From NCBI GenBank assembly GCA_001460835.1, contig CYKH01001775.1:1-40368 (forward strand): 40,368 nucleotides of DNA, written 5' to 3'. Shown here in pieces: positions 27,343-36,024 of this stretch. Numbering within the stretch: position 1 is the first letter of the stretch; each line of letters begins with the position of its first letter. Source of the DNA: Bodo saltans. Taxonomy: Eukaryota; Euglenozoa; Kinetoplastea; Eubodonida; Bodonidae. A program made the position numbers and the translations under genes. The notes under the pieces were generated by a model. The model did not search any database. It was not told where the DNA came from and saw only the letters and a program-made list of their open reading frames with translations.

Positions 27343-28068
27343 ATGTTCGGCACGCACATTATCTGCTTAGCGATCCTTTTCACCAGCAGCAGTGTTTACA
27401 TGACTGCCGCTGTGAAGACAAAAATCGATGCAAAGAAGATCGAGTGCTTCTCATTAGACGTCGAAGCTGGTGCGTCTGTGGCATTTGACTTCAAAGTACT
27501 TCACGGCGGGGAAAAGGACTTGGATGTTTTTATGACCGCGATCTCGATTGAAGAAATTGATGGCACCGATGCAGGAAACAGCAAACATCAGATCTCATCC
27601 CTCTCCCACACCACCAATACTCGAATCATCGAAGAGTGGAAGAAGGCGTCGGAGGGGCGCGCTACGTACACCGCACCATCCGCCCACACGAACGGCCATG
27701 GACTTCCAACAAAGGTCGGTGTGTGCTTCAACAACAAAATGTCCTCTTGGACGCCAAAGTGGTACTCATTTGAACTCTTTAGTGATCCTGCTGAACCCGT
27801 AGCGCAAGAAAAAGAAACACTTGCATCTGCTGAAACGGAACTTGAACACGCACTCCACAAGGAAGGCAACAATTTGTTTAGTGTGCGCACGATGATGACG
27901 CGGCTGAAGAATTCTGAGGAGGAGCACCGCAACAAGGTGGAGAGCACCAACGAGTGGATGCTCTACGGCACCATTGTGAACGGCGTGTTGCTGATGGGCC
28001 TGTCGGTGTTCCAGTTCTGGTACCTGAAGAAGTTTCTATCGGTGAGGCATGTCTCGATGAGGCTGTAG
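27343..28068 (+). CDS. p24 family (emp24/GOLD) cargo receptor, copy 2
   Basis: This 241-residue paralogue of the preceding gene has the same layout: signal peptide at about 1-23 (MFGTHIICLAILFTSSSVY), GOLD domain with first cysteine at about 35, coiled-coil neck, one span and the identical tail KKFLSVRHVSMRL. The ATG at 27343 gives a length and signal peptide matching copy 1. The upstream in-frame ATG at 27280 would add 21 residues that are just translated splice tract. The N-terminal two-thirds have diverged (DVFMTAISIEEIDGTD here versus DVTLSATSVEEMEGAE) while the neck, span and tail are the same, so the two may be different subunits that share sorting signals, or are kept alike by conversion. 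Confidence 0.92.
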   Translation: MFGTHIICLAILFTSSSVYMTAAVKTKIDAKKIECFSLDVEAGASVAFDFKVLHGGEKDLDVFMTAISIEEIDGTDAGNSKHQISSLSHTTNTRIIEEWKKASEGRATYTAPSAHTNGHGLPTKVGVCFNNKMSSWTPKWYSFELFSDPAEPVAQEKETLASAETELEHALHKEGNNLFSVRTMMTRLKNSEEEHRNKVESTNEWMLYGTIVNGVLLMGLSVFQFWYLKKFLSVRHVSMRL

Positions 28069-28140
28069 GTTCCTCCCATCTTGAATTCTTTTTGAAATTT
28101 CATCTCTAACGTTCATCCTTAACCTTCAACACTTGATGTC

Positions 28141-28160
28141 CTCCATTTTTTTTTTTTTAG
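28141..28160 (+). promoter_or_regulatory. Trans-splice acceptor of the 391-aa gene
   Basis: A run of about 13 T ends in AG at 28159-28160, 7 nt before the ATG at 28168. This is one of the shortest leaders in the window. Confidence 0.7.
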
Positions 28161-28167
28161 GAAAAAA

Positions 28168-29343
28168 ATGTCCCACTACTTTCGAACGGCAGCCAAGTGT
28201 GATTTATCAATTGCGTCGAAGGCATCGATGCCCCTCTACAATGACAGCCAAGGCAACGATGATGCAACAAACTGTAGCACTACTGTATCAGACGCAACGG
28301 TCACCACTGTCGCCGCACCTGCTCGCTACGTGCGCGATGATGTGCGCGACAGCGACAACGACTTTCAGCGAAGCCGCGCCCTTTTAGATGGTCCCAAGCA
28401 TGAGGGCATCCGACTCAACGTGAAACGTGAATCAAATGTACTGCAGCACCTTGCCAAGCGAGAAGAGCAGCAACGTCTGCGAGCTTTGGAAGAGGCAGCC
28501 CTTACTGAGAAGTTACTTGCCAACATTGAGCGTTCACGTGGCGAAACGTCTTCTGTGGAAGCACAGTTGAGCCGCACCGCCCCAACAACAGCCAACACCA
28601 ACTTTTCAACTGTAGCAACCAGCAGTGCCACTACACCAGCTCCTTTTAATGTTACTGCTCCATCGTTGTCAGAAACAAAATCAACTGGACATTCTGACCC
28701 TATCCCGATATTTGAGAGAATCAAGATTGAAGAAGCCCGCCAACTCCGCCGTGAAACCCTCCTTGGCCCAGTAGCGCAACGAATGGACGCCTCTTATGGA
28801 GGCAGCATTATATCTTTGTACAATGCTCTTACCCTAGAGACTATCTTGGCGGAAGACTCTTCAACACCCCCGTCGGTACGTGCAGTTGCTCAACAACAAC
28901 GATTCATTTTGGCAACGAAGACAAATAACGACGATGCTCAGCAGCATGCACCTCATTTGTTCACAGCGGCCCGTGACGCCAGTTATGCCAAACGGGAAGA
29001 ACTTGCTCAGCGACTTCAGCACGTTCGAGAGAACGAATCTAGAGAAGATGCTGCGCGGATGGCAGTCCGCCAGCTGCGTGATGCAGATTCCAAAACAGTC
29101 CTCCGAGAAACACTAGAGCAGGACCACCTTCGTAGGGAGTACGTCGACTCGTCTCGGTTGCTCAAGATCGCCCAACACCACGAATCCTCGCTTCTCGGTG
29201 CTTTCGATGTGGAGCGTCGCACTGACCCACTGCTTCCGCATTTCCCTGAGAATGTCAAAGTTGCAATGCAGTTTTCGAAAAAGCCACCGCATCCTGTCGA
29301 TGTATACCAAGCTGCAGTTCGTGAACGCATGCAAGTAGAATAG
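28168..29343 (+). CDS. Charged helical protein of unknown function
   Basis: This 391-residue protein is not recognised. It is rich in Arg, Glu, Gln and Ala. Residues 85-130 (LAKREEQQRLRALEEAALTE) and 270-330 (KREELAQRLQHVRENESRE) are likely long helices or coiled coils. Residues 130-180 are a Thr/Ala-rich linker. A more globular stretch lies at 195-235 (MDASYGGSIISLYNALTLE). The C-terminus (PLLPHFPENVKVAMQF, then PPHPVDVYQAAVRERM) is hydrophobic and Pro-rich and may be a docking motif. There is no signal peptide, span or catalytic motif. Composition resembles axonemal or other flagellar structural proteins, but that is only an impression. The start is the ATG 7 nt after the acceptor. Confidence 0.77.
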   Translation: MSHYFRTAAKCDLSIASKASMPLYNDSQGNDDATNCSTTVSDATVTTVAAPARYVRDDVRDSDNDFQRSRALLDGPKHEGIRLNVKRESNVLQHLAKREEQQRLRALEEAALTEKLLANIERSRGETSSVEAQLSRTAPTTANTNFSTVATSSATTPAPFNVTAPSLSETKSTGHSDPIPIFERIKIEEARQLRRETLLGPVAQRMDASYGGSIISLYNALTLETILAEDSSTPPSVRAVAQQQRFILATKTNNDDAQQHAPHLFTAARDASYAKREELAQRLQHVRENESREDAARMAVRQLRDADSKTVLRETLEQDHLRREYVDSSRLLKIAQHHESSLLGAFDVERRTDPLLPHFPENVKVAMQFSKKPPHPVDVYQAAVRERMQVE

Positions 29344-29510
29344 CGAAGAGGGTAACTTCCCTGCTAGAGAGAACCTGCGCAAACAGGATATTACCACCGC
29401 TTTTTGCACCCCTCCCTTGCTCTTGTTCTTTTGTAGATGTTCAGATCAACCGGAACACAACAGGTTTTCGGATGCATGTGTAACATTCTTCTCGCTGAGA
29501 ATGAGAGCTG

Positions 29511-29549
29511 GTTTTGTTGTTTATTATGGGTTTACACTTGGGTTCAAAG
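29511..29549 (+). promoter_or_regulatory. Preferred trans-splice acceptor of the SDR gene
   Basis: A T-rich tract ends in TTCAAAG with AG at 29548-29549, making the ATG at 29596 the first start. A second, stronger-looking tract ends in TTTTGTAG at 29435-29436, directly abutting an ATG at 29437, and would add 53 residues. Both may be used. Confidence 0.45.
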
Positions 29550-29595
29550 AAACAAGCCAAAGACTTCCATCCTAGAACCCTTCAATCAATCTAAA

Positions 29596-30447
29596 ATGAA
29601 GCGATTTTCTGGAAAAGTTTGTGTCGTCACTGGTTCTACCGATGGCATCGGCTACGCGATCGCGGAACGTTTCGCAAAAGAAGGTGGAAAAGTGTTTGTC
29701 TCTTCTCGAAAAGAATCCAACGTGTCCGCTGCAATTAAAAACCTCCAACAGCACGCAGAATCCCCCGCTCATATCGCTGGCTGCGTCTGCCACGTGAACA
29801 AAGCGGACCATCGGAAGGCGTTATTGGAAAGCGTCAAGGCTGCTCACGGCTCTATCGATGTTTTGGTTCTCAACGCGGCGTCGTCAACCTTTTTTGGGCC
29901 TGTTCTGGACACACCAGCGAAGGCTCTTGATCATATGGTCGACACAAACATCAAGTCTACCTTCCTCCTTGCACAGGAATCCGTTCCGTTTCTGACACAA
30001 CCGTCAACCTTTGCGGCAGGCGGATTTTCTACAAATCTCTTGTTAGTTGCGTCCATTGCAGGGTATGCACCTTCTTCTCCAATCGGCGTCTACGGGATCA
30101 CAAAGTCCGCCATGCTGGGCATGACAAAGGCATTTGCCGTGGACCTTGCGCCTAAAGGTATTCGGGTCAATGCGGTGGCGCCGGGTGTGATTCGTACATC
30201 TTTCTCAAGTCTTCTTGTCGACGCGTTTGATGCAAAGGCTCAAGCAAAGAGCGAAGGGAAAGTTTTTGCACCAGAGGTAGACTCACCACTTGCCAGCGTC
30301 CCTGAGTCGTTGTCGTCGTGCTTGATGAACCGTGTCGGTGAGGTGTCTGAGGTTGCTGCGACCGCTGCGTTCTTGTGCTCATCTGACGCATCGTATGTGA
30401 CAGGTGAGGTGATGGTGATATCCGGTGGCATCAACGCGCGGCTGTAG
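29596..30447 (+). CDS. DHRS4-like short-chain dehydrogenase with PTS1-type end
   Basis: This 283-residue classical SDR is an NAD(P)H-dependent carbonyl/alcohol oxidoreductase. The cofactor loop TGSTDGIG is at 12-19, the NAA motif starts at N93, and the catalytic set is N118, S153, Y166 and K170 (YGITK). The C-terminal region (MNRVGEVSE, then ASYVTGEVMVISGG) closely follows peroxisomal DHRS4, which reduces retinal and other carbonyls. The last three residues are ARL, fitting the PTS1 consensus [SAC][KRH][LM]; DHRS4 of animals ends SRL. In kinetoplastids PTS1 directs proteins to glycosomes. The ATG at 29596 is preferred because SDRs begin a few residues before the KVCVVTG strand. The ATG at 29437 adds a Cys/Trp-rich leader unlike any SDR and is an alternative start. 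Confidence 0.92.
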   Translation: MKRFSGKVCVVTGSTDGIGYAIAERFAKEGGKVFVSSRKESNVSAAIKNLQQHAESPAHIAGCVCHVNKADHRKALLESVKAAHGSIDVLVLNAASSTFFGPVLDTPAKALDHMVDTNIKSTFLLAQESVPFLTQPSTFAAGGFSTNLLLVASIAGYAPSSPIGVYGITKSAMLGMTKAFAVDLAPKGIRVNAVAPGVIRTSFSSLLVDAFDAKAQAKSEGKVFAPEVDSPLASVPESLSSCLMNRVGEVSEVAATAAFLCSSDASYVTGEVMVISGGINARL

Positions 30448-30570
30448 GTTCCAGCACTTGTTGTTCCTTTCCCCGTTTTCTTTTTTTTCGTACGATTATT
30501 TCCCTTTATCTTTTTCACGCTGTTTTCTTCGTATTGTTGCTCCAGTTCTATGTGGTCGAGAATTTTGTTA

Positions 30571-30605
30571 GCTTTTTTTTATTCCCTTTGTTGAAAAACA
30601 CTAAG
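30571..30605 (+). promoter_or_regulatory. Trans-splice acceptor of the EXD2-like gene
   Basis: A run of T followed by ATTCCCTTTG leads to AG at 30604-30605, 38 nt before the ATG at 30644. An earlier acceptor-like CTCCAG at 30544-30545 would leave a short out-of-frame upstream ATG at 30550. Confidence 0.55.
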
Positions 30606-30643
30606 CCCACAAAAGAATCCACTCACGCGGTTGCCTGCATCAA

Positions 30644-32971
30644 ATGTCAACAACAACAACCAGTAGTGGCGCTGCTGTTACTGTTGTGTTGGACCATCCT
30701 CGTCACTATCAATCTCCTGACGAGTACACTGCTCAAGTGCAGCAAGCCACAGAGACATTGCAGGTTGTCCTTACATCAGTTAGATGTGTTCCTCCACGAC
30801 CATCGTCATCCCCAACAATTGTGGGGCTCGACGCAGAATGGACAACGCGAGAGGAAGATGTGGCCGTGGGAGGCACCAGTGAACCTCCGGCACAAAAGCG
30901 GAAACGAATTTGCAGTAAACTCGCATTGCTACAGCTCGCGCTCCCTAGTCGCACAACAGTATGCATCCGACTTTATCCTGAGATGTATGACAGCAATGTC
31001 ACGAATCTTTCTCAGCATCAGGCAGTGTTGCTTTCGACGCTTAAGGAGTTTCTTGAAAATCGATTCATTTTAAAAAGCGGCGTTGGTGTGGAAAACGATG
31101 TCAAAAAGCTTTTTACGGATTGGGGACTTGCCACACACAGCTGGCTTGATCTCGTTGGTATTCAAGCCGTAGTTCCGCGCGCTGTCGTGCAAACATTCTT
31201 TGAGTCTCCACGACCTTCTCACTGGTCAAGTAAACCGACGTCACTCCCACGATTTCCGAAAAGTCTGAGAGACCTTGCATCCGCGTGGCTTGGCCGTGAG
31301 CTTGGGAAGGAACTGAACATTGCTCTCAGCGACTGGGCAAACGTTGAGCTTCAACTGACACCGGAGCAGCTTGAGTACGCCGTTGCAGATGCCGAGGCTT
31401 CCCGTGATGTTGCACTGGCGATTCTTGGCGTCGCGGAAATGCATTTGAAGATTCCCGGCAGCACAGAAAGTGAGATTGTGAACCAGATTGTGAACAGTGC
31501 ACTCGAAACCTCTCCGCTGAAATTACAATCGAAGTCCAGCGCTTCAGGACAAATGCGCTCCGAAGGTTGCAGCCGCCGCGGGCATGAACCACCTTCTGCA
31601 ACGGAGCTTGATCGTGCTTCAAGTTGGCTGGAAGTGCGTAAGAAAGCGTACTACGACAACATTATGACGTATGATTGCGACGGGGATCTTCTGTTCACCA
31701 TCGACAAAAAGAAGGCGGAATGGTACGTGGAAAAGAAAGGGCTTGGCAAGATCAAGGAGTACCGCCGACTTTCCGATGACGTTCTGGTGCCTGCCGCGAT
31801 GGTGGAAGACATTCGCACTTCTGATCCGGACGCATTCGGTGCAGATTACGTTGTTGCCAGCGTTCAACTAACCTTTAAACCTGATTTTGAACGATTCAAC
31901 GACACGCATATCCGGCGAGACTTGGATTACTTCCGTCTGCCGAAGGACAACAAATGCGTCGTGTGTGGTATGCCTGACAAAGTCATTCGATGTGCAGTTG
32001 TGCCGCTCATGTACAGGAAATATTTTCCAAGGACGTATGTGAGTCATAACAGCTACGACTTGCTGCTTGTGTGCCCAAAGTGTTTTGTGAAGGTCAACTT
32101 TCATCACGATCGTGAGCGTGAGCGAATTGCCGAGGAGTATCAATTTCCCCTTGCGACCAACCAAAAAGTGCCTCTGAAGTTGCAGAAATTAGATGCCGGC
32201 GATGTCGGGCCGCAGAAGCCACTCACTGCGTTCGAATTCACGCGTGAGACAAGGCATTCTGTGCAGCAAATTGTGAAGTTTGCGAGTGCCCTTCTTCGAA
32301 ATCTGAAGGCGACTGAGCAGGAGGTGCAACAACTACCATCCGAAATACCTCTATCCGCCAGTACCGACGCAAAGGAAAACGATGCTGCTGAGAAGCGACA
32401 AAAGAAAATCAAATCGAATCCTCGTGCATCGCGCAAGCCTGCTGGAGGTGAAGGCATCGCCGTGCGTAACGCTGCTTGGATTCCGTTGGATAAATTGGAG
32501 GCGATGGAATCGTTTGTGTGGACAAACACACCAAAGTTTTCGGCATTTGGAATGAGTGGCGATGATGTGTCGTCAGTAGTTGGCGTCGATCTTGCCCTTC
32601 GGAAACGGCTGCTGGAGAAGATTGCGTTGTCCGATGTTCACGCGGTGGTTTCCGTTGCTGTTTCGGAAGCGTTTCCGCAAGTTGCGGCCGTTACAGTAGA
32701 CACGCAAACACCATCAACATCTGTCTCGCATGACTCTGCCGTCGGTCACGAAGGCCTCACTGCGACAACCATACCTCAATCACTTCCGCAACTTCGGTTA
32801 GATAATCACGCTGCCTACGTTGTGTCTCAGGTCGTGCAAAAGTATCCTGGGAATGTTGATGCGGGCGTGGGAGAATTTATTCTGCGGTGGCGACGATTGT
32901 TTGTTGAAAAACTGCTTCCACTGCATCTTCCAACTGGCTGGCGGGTGGACGATGGGATCATACTTCCGTGA
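30644..32971 (+). CDS. EXD2: EXD2-like 3'-5' exonuclease (DEDDy)
   Basis: This 775-residue protein has an RNase D/WRN-type exonuclease domain at about 55-265. The metal-binding and catalytic DEDDy residues are all visible: D63 and E65 (GLDAEW), D152 (GVENDVKK), Y245 and D249 (YAVAD). It continues into the C-terminal module typical of EXD2: YYDNIMTYDCDGDLL and KKKAEWYVEKKGLG near 335-370, then a zinc-binding pair C438/C441 and C477/C480 around YRKYFP and HNSYDLLLVC. Animal EXD2 works in double-strand-break end resection and at mitochondria. Residues 560-620 are a Lys-rich linker and 625-775 an extra C-terminal domain without a clear match. No presequence or membrane anchor is obvious, unlike mitochondrial EXD2. 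All catalytic residues are intact. Confidence 0.9.
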   Translation: MSTTTTSSGAAVTVVLDHPRHYQSPDEYTAQVQQATETLQVVLTSVRCVPPRPSSSPTIVGLDAEWTTREEDVAVGGTSEPPAQKRKRICSKLALLQLALPSRTTVCIRLYPEMYDSNVTNLSQHQAVLLSTLKEFLENRFILKSGVGVENDVKKLFTDWGLATHSWLDLVGIQAVVPRAVVQTFFESPRPSHWSSKPTSLPRFPKSLRDLASAWLGRELGKELNIALSDWANVELQLTPEQLEYAVADAEASRDVALAILGVAEMHLKIPGSTESEIVNQIVNSALETSPLKLQSKSSASGQMRSEGCSRRGHEPPSATELDRASSWLEVRKKAYYDNIMTYDCDGDLLFTIDKKKAEWYVEKKGLGKIKEYRRLSDDVLVPAAMVEDIRTSDPDAFGADYVVASVQLTFKPDFERFNDTHIRRDLDYFRLPKDNKCVVCGMPDKVIRCAVVPLMYRKYFPRTYVSHNSYDLLLVCPKCFVKVNFHHDRERERIAEEYQFPLATNQKVPLKLQKLDAGDVGPQKPLTAFEFTRETRHSVQQIVKFASALLRNLKATEQEVQQLPSEIPLSASTDAKENDAAEKRQKKIKSNPRASRKPAGGEGIAVRNAAWIPLDKLEAMESFVWTNTPKFSAFGMSGDDVSSVVGVDLALRKRLLEKIALSDVHAVVSVAVSEAFPQVAAVTVDTQTPSTSVSHDSAVGHEGLTATTIPQSLPQLRLDNHAAYVVSQVVQKYPGNVDAGVGEFILRWRRLFVEKLLPLHLPTGWRVDDGIILP

Positions 32972-33171
32972 TGTAGGTCCCTATTTCTCTGTGTATTACA
33001 GACAGAACAATGCAAGCATCGTTGTGATTTAGGCAACATCATACCTATTATTCAAGCAATGACGGGGTTTTCTTTGCCGGACAGCAACACTAGCTCTTAA
33101 ACTCTTATTATTTCAATGATGAATAAAGTTTGGTGCATGTAACTTTAGCAGCTGTCTCTCACACAAAAAAC

Positions 33172-33204
33172 TCCATCTTCATTTTTGTAAACTTTGAGTT
33201 TCAG
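33172..33204 (+). promoter_or_regulatory. Trans-splice acceptor deciding the start of the LRR gene
   Basis: A T-rich tract ends in TTTCAG with AG at 33203-33204. The ATG at 33218 is the first after it; the frame upstream has only a TTG. Confidence 0.6.
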
Positions 33205-33217
33205 GCGACAAAATCAT

Positions 33218-33907
33218 ATGCCCCTCCTGAATCTGCGAGAGCTACGCTTGACCTCTACGCGCTTTGCTGGCTATGACGAGAGGCTGTCTTTGACGGGGCT
33301 ACATCAGCTGTTCAAACTTACCAACATCAGTGAGTTGACGATTGAAAGTCATCGTTGTTGGTTGGATGAGTATTTTTTGTTTCGTCTTTCAGAGTTGCAA
33401 CGATTAAGAAAACTTGTGATCGTCGCCATGGGAGATGTCACAGATAGGGTTCTCCATCGGCTTTGCCGACTTCCACTACTGCGCGAAATTGAATTGAAGA
33501 CATCTGACTTTTTCCTATCTGTCACGTTTCCTTACACTCTTGATGGATTAGAGTGTCTGAGACTGAGCAGCATCAAAGTTACCGTTCATCGTGGACCGCG
33601 TAAAAGGAAAAACATCAACGTCGGAGTTCGACGATGCCTCATGTCGCTTGGGGTGCCTTTTTCTGTTGCTTCATGGTTGCCGTATGAAGGAAGTGCAGGG
33701 ACACTTTTCCCTGTGTTTTACTCAGCCTTCTCGATTTTTTATTTTGCCTGGTTTCTGGCGCCACTGTACGAAAATTCGTTTTACTCTGCTAACGAGCAAA
33801 TGTTGTTGAAGCTAGTGGCTATTGGTGGTTGTGCACTTGTTGTTTTTGTAACGCTTTGGACTGCTTTTGGAGTGTACGTTCGTGTTGCGCTCTCTCGGAT
33901 TCTTTGA
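33218..33907 (+). CDS. Short LRR protein with two C-terminal membrane spans
   Basis: This 229-residue protein has four or five leucine-rich repeats at about 1-125 (LNLRELRLTSTRF, ISELTIESHRC, LRKLVIVAMGD, LREIELKTSDF, LECLRLSSIKV). A basic linker RGPRKRKN follows, then two hydrophobic segments at about 165-187 and 200-224. LRRs bind proteins; with this anchor it would sit at a membrane. There is no signal peptide and the LRRs begin almost at residue 1 without a capping motif, so it may be the 3' remnant of a larger LRR membrane protein. However, the frame is intact and a proper acceptor lies 13 nt before the ATG. Kinetoplastids have many LRR proteins, so the exact family is open. Confidence 0.72.
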   Translation: MPLLNLRELRLTSTRFAGYDERLSLTGLHQLFKLTNISELTIESHRCWLDEYFLFRLSELQRLRKLVIVAMGDVTDRVLHRLCRLPLLREIELKTSDFFLSVTFPYTLDGLECLRLSSIKVTVHRGPRKRKNINVGVRRCLMSLGVPFSVASWLPYEGSAGTLFPVFYSAFSIFYFAWFLAPLYENSFYSANEQMLLKLVAIGGCALVVFVTLWTAFGVYVRVALSRIL

Positions 33908-34030
33908 TTGTGTTTTGACCAAGATCCCAAAGGAGGGTGGAGAGGGTGGGTGTTGAAAGGAAAAAGGGGGGATATTTTTTCTTTCTCTTGATAAATGAAA
34001 GACGAGCATACCAGTAGGTTTACAAATCAA

Positions 34031-34058
34031 CAAGCAAGCAAGCAGGCAAGCAAGCAAG
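34031..34058. repeat. CAAG tetranucleotide microsatellite
   Basis: There are seven consecutive 4-bp units of CAAG, the fourth being CAGG. It lies in the non-coding spacer between the LRR and transporter genes. Confidence 0.9.
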
Positions 34059-34400
34059 TTGATTACAACACGTATGTTACGACTATTGATAGACAATTTT
34101 GAACGTCTTTGACCTTCGAGATTTCGGCAAAACAGAACATCCCGATGCCGCACTTCAGAAGAAAGCGGTACCTTTTTTTTGTTTATTCGGTGCTTTCTTT
34201 GGTAAACAAACGATAAAACGCGATTAGCTTTGTCTTCCCCATACAGAAAATTGCTTCAATGAAGTCCAATTTTGTGCCAAAACAGAATATCCTGAGGTTT
34301 ACATTCCAAGTCAAGTGAGCCAATTCGTTTTTTTCCCCGGTTTATCTCCTACTACGTATTATAAAAAGTAAATTGTGTTGGCTTGAGTTTCTTTGACATG

Positions 34401-34430
34401 GAATTTTTGTTGTGATTTTCTTTCATCAAG
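34401..34430 (+). promoter_or_regulatory. Trans-splice acceptor deciding the start of the sugar transporter gene
   Basis: A T-rich tract ends in CATCAAG with AG at 34429-34430, 31 nt before the ATG at 34462. The frame extends upstream through the tract from a TTG, which is not a credible start. Confidence 0.6.
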
Positions 34431-34461
34431 TACATCAATTGTCAAAGCCAATACAACAAGA

Positions 34462-36024
34462 ATGGGCCTCGATTACGTTAAGGGTTTCTTTACGATTGCC
34501 GTTCTTAAAATCGCCTTTATCAACCTCGTTTGTGGCATCCTCGTTGGCGTCTGCTATGGCTTCGTGCCTGTTCACACAACCTTTATCACGATTGCCGAAA
34601 ACTGCACCCTGTACGAATCACAGGATGCGTGCGCCACCGCCATCGGCACCACCTGTCACTGGGGACCGTCTACTAACATCACCAGCAACAAGAATAAGTG
34701 TCTGTTTCCTGAGCTCGTCGATTGTCACACGCTTGATCACACGTCACCTGACGAGTGCTCTCAGTTGTCGTACTGCACATGGAGCTACGCGGACAGTTTG
34801 TGCCAACACGCAGCTGGCTACACTGCAGTTCAGTCGGGGATCTTCTCGGGCGCCATGGTGATAGGCGCACTTATCGGATCAAGTGCCATGGGCCAAATTG
34901 TGAACCGTCTTGGTCGCAAGAAAGCGATTGCGATATGCGGTGCGTGTGCATTGTTGTGCTCCGTGGTAGTCCACGCAGCATCGGCGACGCTACTTTACGG
35001 ACTCCTGATACCCGCTCGATTATTCCTGGGTGTTGTCGTTGGTGGGTTGTGCTGTGTCGGACCGATGTATGTCGACGAGATGGTCCCACAAGACTATCGA
35101 AATCCGGTTGGCATGCTGTTCCAAGTGTTCTTTACTGGTGGTATGTTACTGGCTTCTTTGCTTGGGTTCTTACTGAACCCAACAGACTTTACCGTGGATG
35201 TGAAGATGGCGATACGCCTTCAAGGTCTTGACGCGTTTCCGACCTTGGCATCGTTAGCAGTTCTGATTACTGGGCTGTTCATGCGAGAAAGCACAAAGTG
35301 GGTCAAAGATGGCGGCAGCGCTCCGGTAACTGCGACCGAGACCCTTCAACTTCTCATCAAAACATCTTATGAACCTACAAAGCATCATCAGCAGGTGCAA
35401 CAATACTCATGGAGAGACATGAAGCTGGAGCTATTTGTTGCGTTGGCTCTTGGCATGGCTCAGCAGATGACAGGCAGCAACGCAATCTTTAACTATGCGC
35501 CGAACATCACAAAGAGCATGAATTTGCAACCTCTTACAGGCAATTTGCTGGTCATGGGTTGGAACTTCTTTTGCTCTGTCCTTTCCATTCCGCTGTCATC
35601 TAAGTTTTCGATGCGACAGATGTTCCTTACTGCGACTATGGCTGCGAGTCTGTCAGGATTGATGACAGGAATCCCTGTCTATCCAGGGGTGACCACAGAA
35701 GACACACGCAGTGCGCTCGCTGCGGTTGGGATTGCCCTGTTTCTCCTTGCGTATGAGATTGGGATTGGGACATGCTTCTTTGTGCTTGCGCAAATCATGT
35801 TTCCAGAAAGCTTTCGTGCTCGTGGTTCAAGCTTTGCAATGGTGAGCATGTTCTTGTTCAACATTACTGTGACAATTTGCTTCCCGATTGCGGTAGAAGC
35901 GTTGTCCGGAGGGCCCTCTGGCGATCAGAACAAAGGTATGGGCATTACGTTTATGTTTTTTGGTGTTTGCGGACTTGTGAGCTGGGGCATTTTGTACAAT
36001 TTTCTGAAACCGTATGAAGCCTAA
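34462..36024 (+). CDS. MFS hexose-type sugar transporter
   Basis: This 520-residue, about 12-span protein belongs to the MFS sugar-porter family. Signatures are GRKK after span 2, R186LFLGVVVGG with PMYVDEMVPQDYR, the sugar-contact motif Q334QMTGSN, and P448ESFRARG after span 10. A loop of about 80 residues between spans 1 and 2 carries eight cysteines and an N-glycosylation site (NIT). A long Cys-containing first outer loop is a feature of kinetoplastid glucose transporters of the THT/GT type, so D-glucose or fructose uptake at the plasma membrane is the best guess. The conserved gating residues appear intact. The true substrate cannot be fixed from sequence. Confidence 0.9.
   Translation: MGLDYVKGFFTIAVLKIAFINLVCGILVGVCYGFVPVHTTFITIAENCTLYESQDACATAIGTTCHWGPSTNITSNKNKCLFPELVDCHTLDHTSPDECSQLSYCTWSYADSLCQHAAGYTAVQSGIFSGAMVIGALIGSSAMGQIVNRLGRKKAIAICGACALLCSVVVHAASATLLYGLLIPARLFLGVVVGGLCCVGPMYVDEMVPQDYRNPVGMLFQVFFTGGMLLASLLGFLLNPTDFTVDVKMAIRLQGLDAFPTLASLAVLITGLFMRESTKWVKDGGSAPVTATETLQLLIKTSYEPTKHHQQVQQYSWRDMKLELFVALALGMAQQMTGSNAIFNYAPNITKSMNLQPLTGNLLVMGWNFFCSVLSIPLSSKFSMRQMFLTATMAASLSGLMTGIPVYPGVTTEDTRSALAAVGIALFLLAYEIGIGTCFFVLAQIMFPESFRARGSSFAMVSMFLFNITVTICFPIAVEALSGGPSGDQNKGMGITFMFFGVCGLVSWGILYNFLKPYEA

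Larger units (their letters stand above)
33908..34461. other. Intergenic spacer with microsatellite
   Basis: This 554-nt spacer holds a G-rich stretch (33935-33970) and the CAAG microsatellite at 34031-34058. It also has two similar 20-mers around GCAAAACAGAAYATCCYGA at about 34126-34145 and 34276-34295, then the acceptor of the transporter gene. A 113-codon frame on the minus strand is mostly translated repeats and is not credible. Confidence 0.55.

Noticed and set aside
33812-34153. 113-codon minus-strand frame with Leu-Ala-Cys repeats
   Set aside because: Its hydrophobic repeat is just the CAAG microsatellite read in reverse, and it overlaps the LRR gene.
34274-34310. Possible isolated relative of the 19-bp repeat upstream of the transporter gene
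   Set aside because: GCCAAAAC, TGAGGTT and TTCCA occur in the same order, but with a 9-nt interruption. The match is too short and loose to separate from chance.
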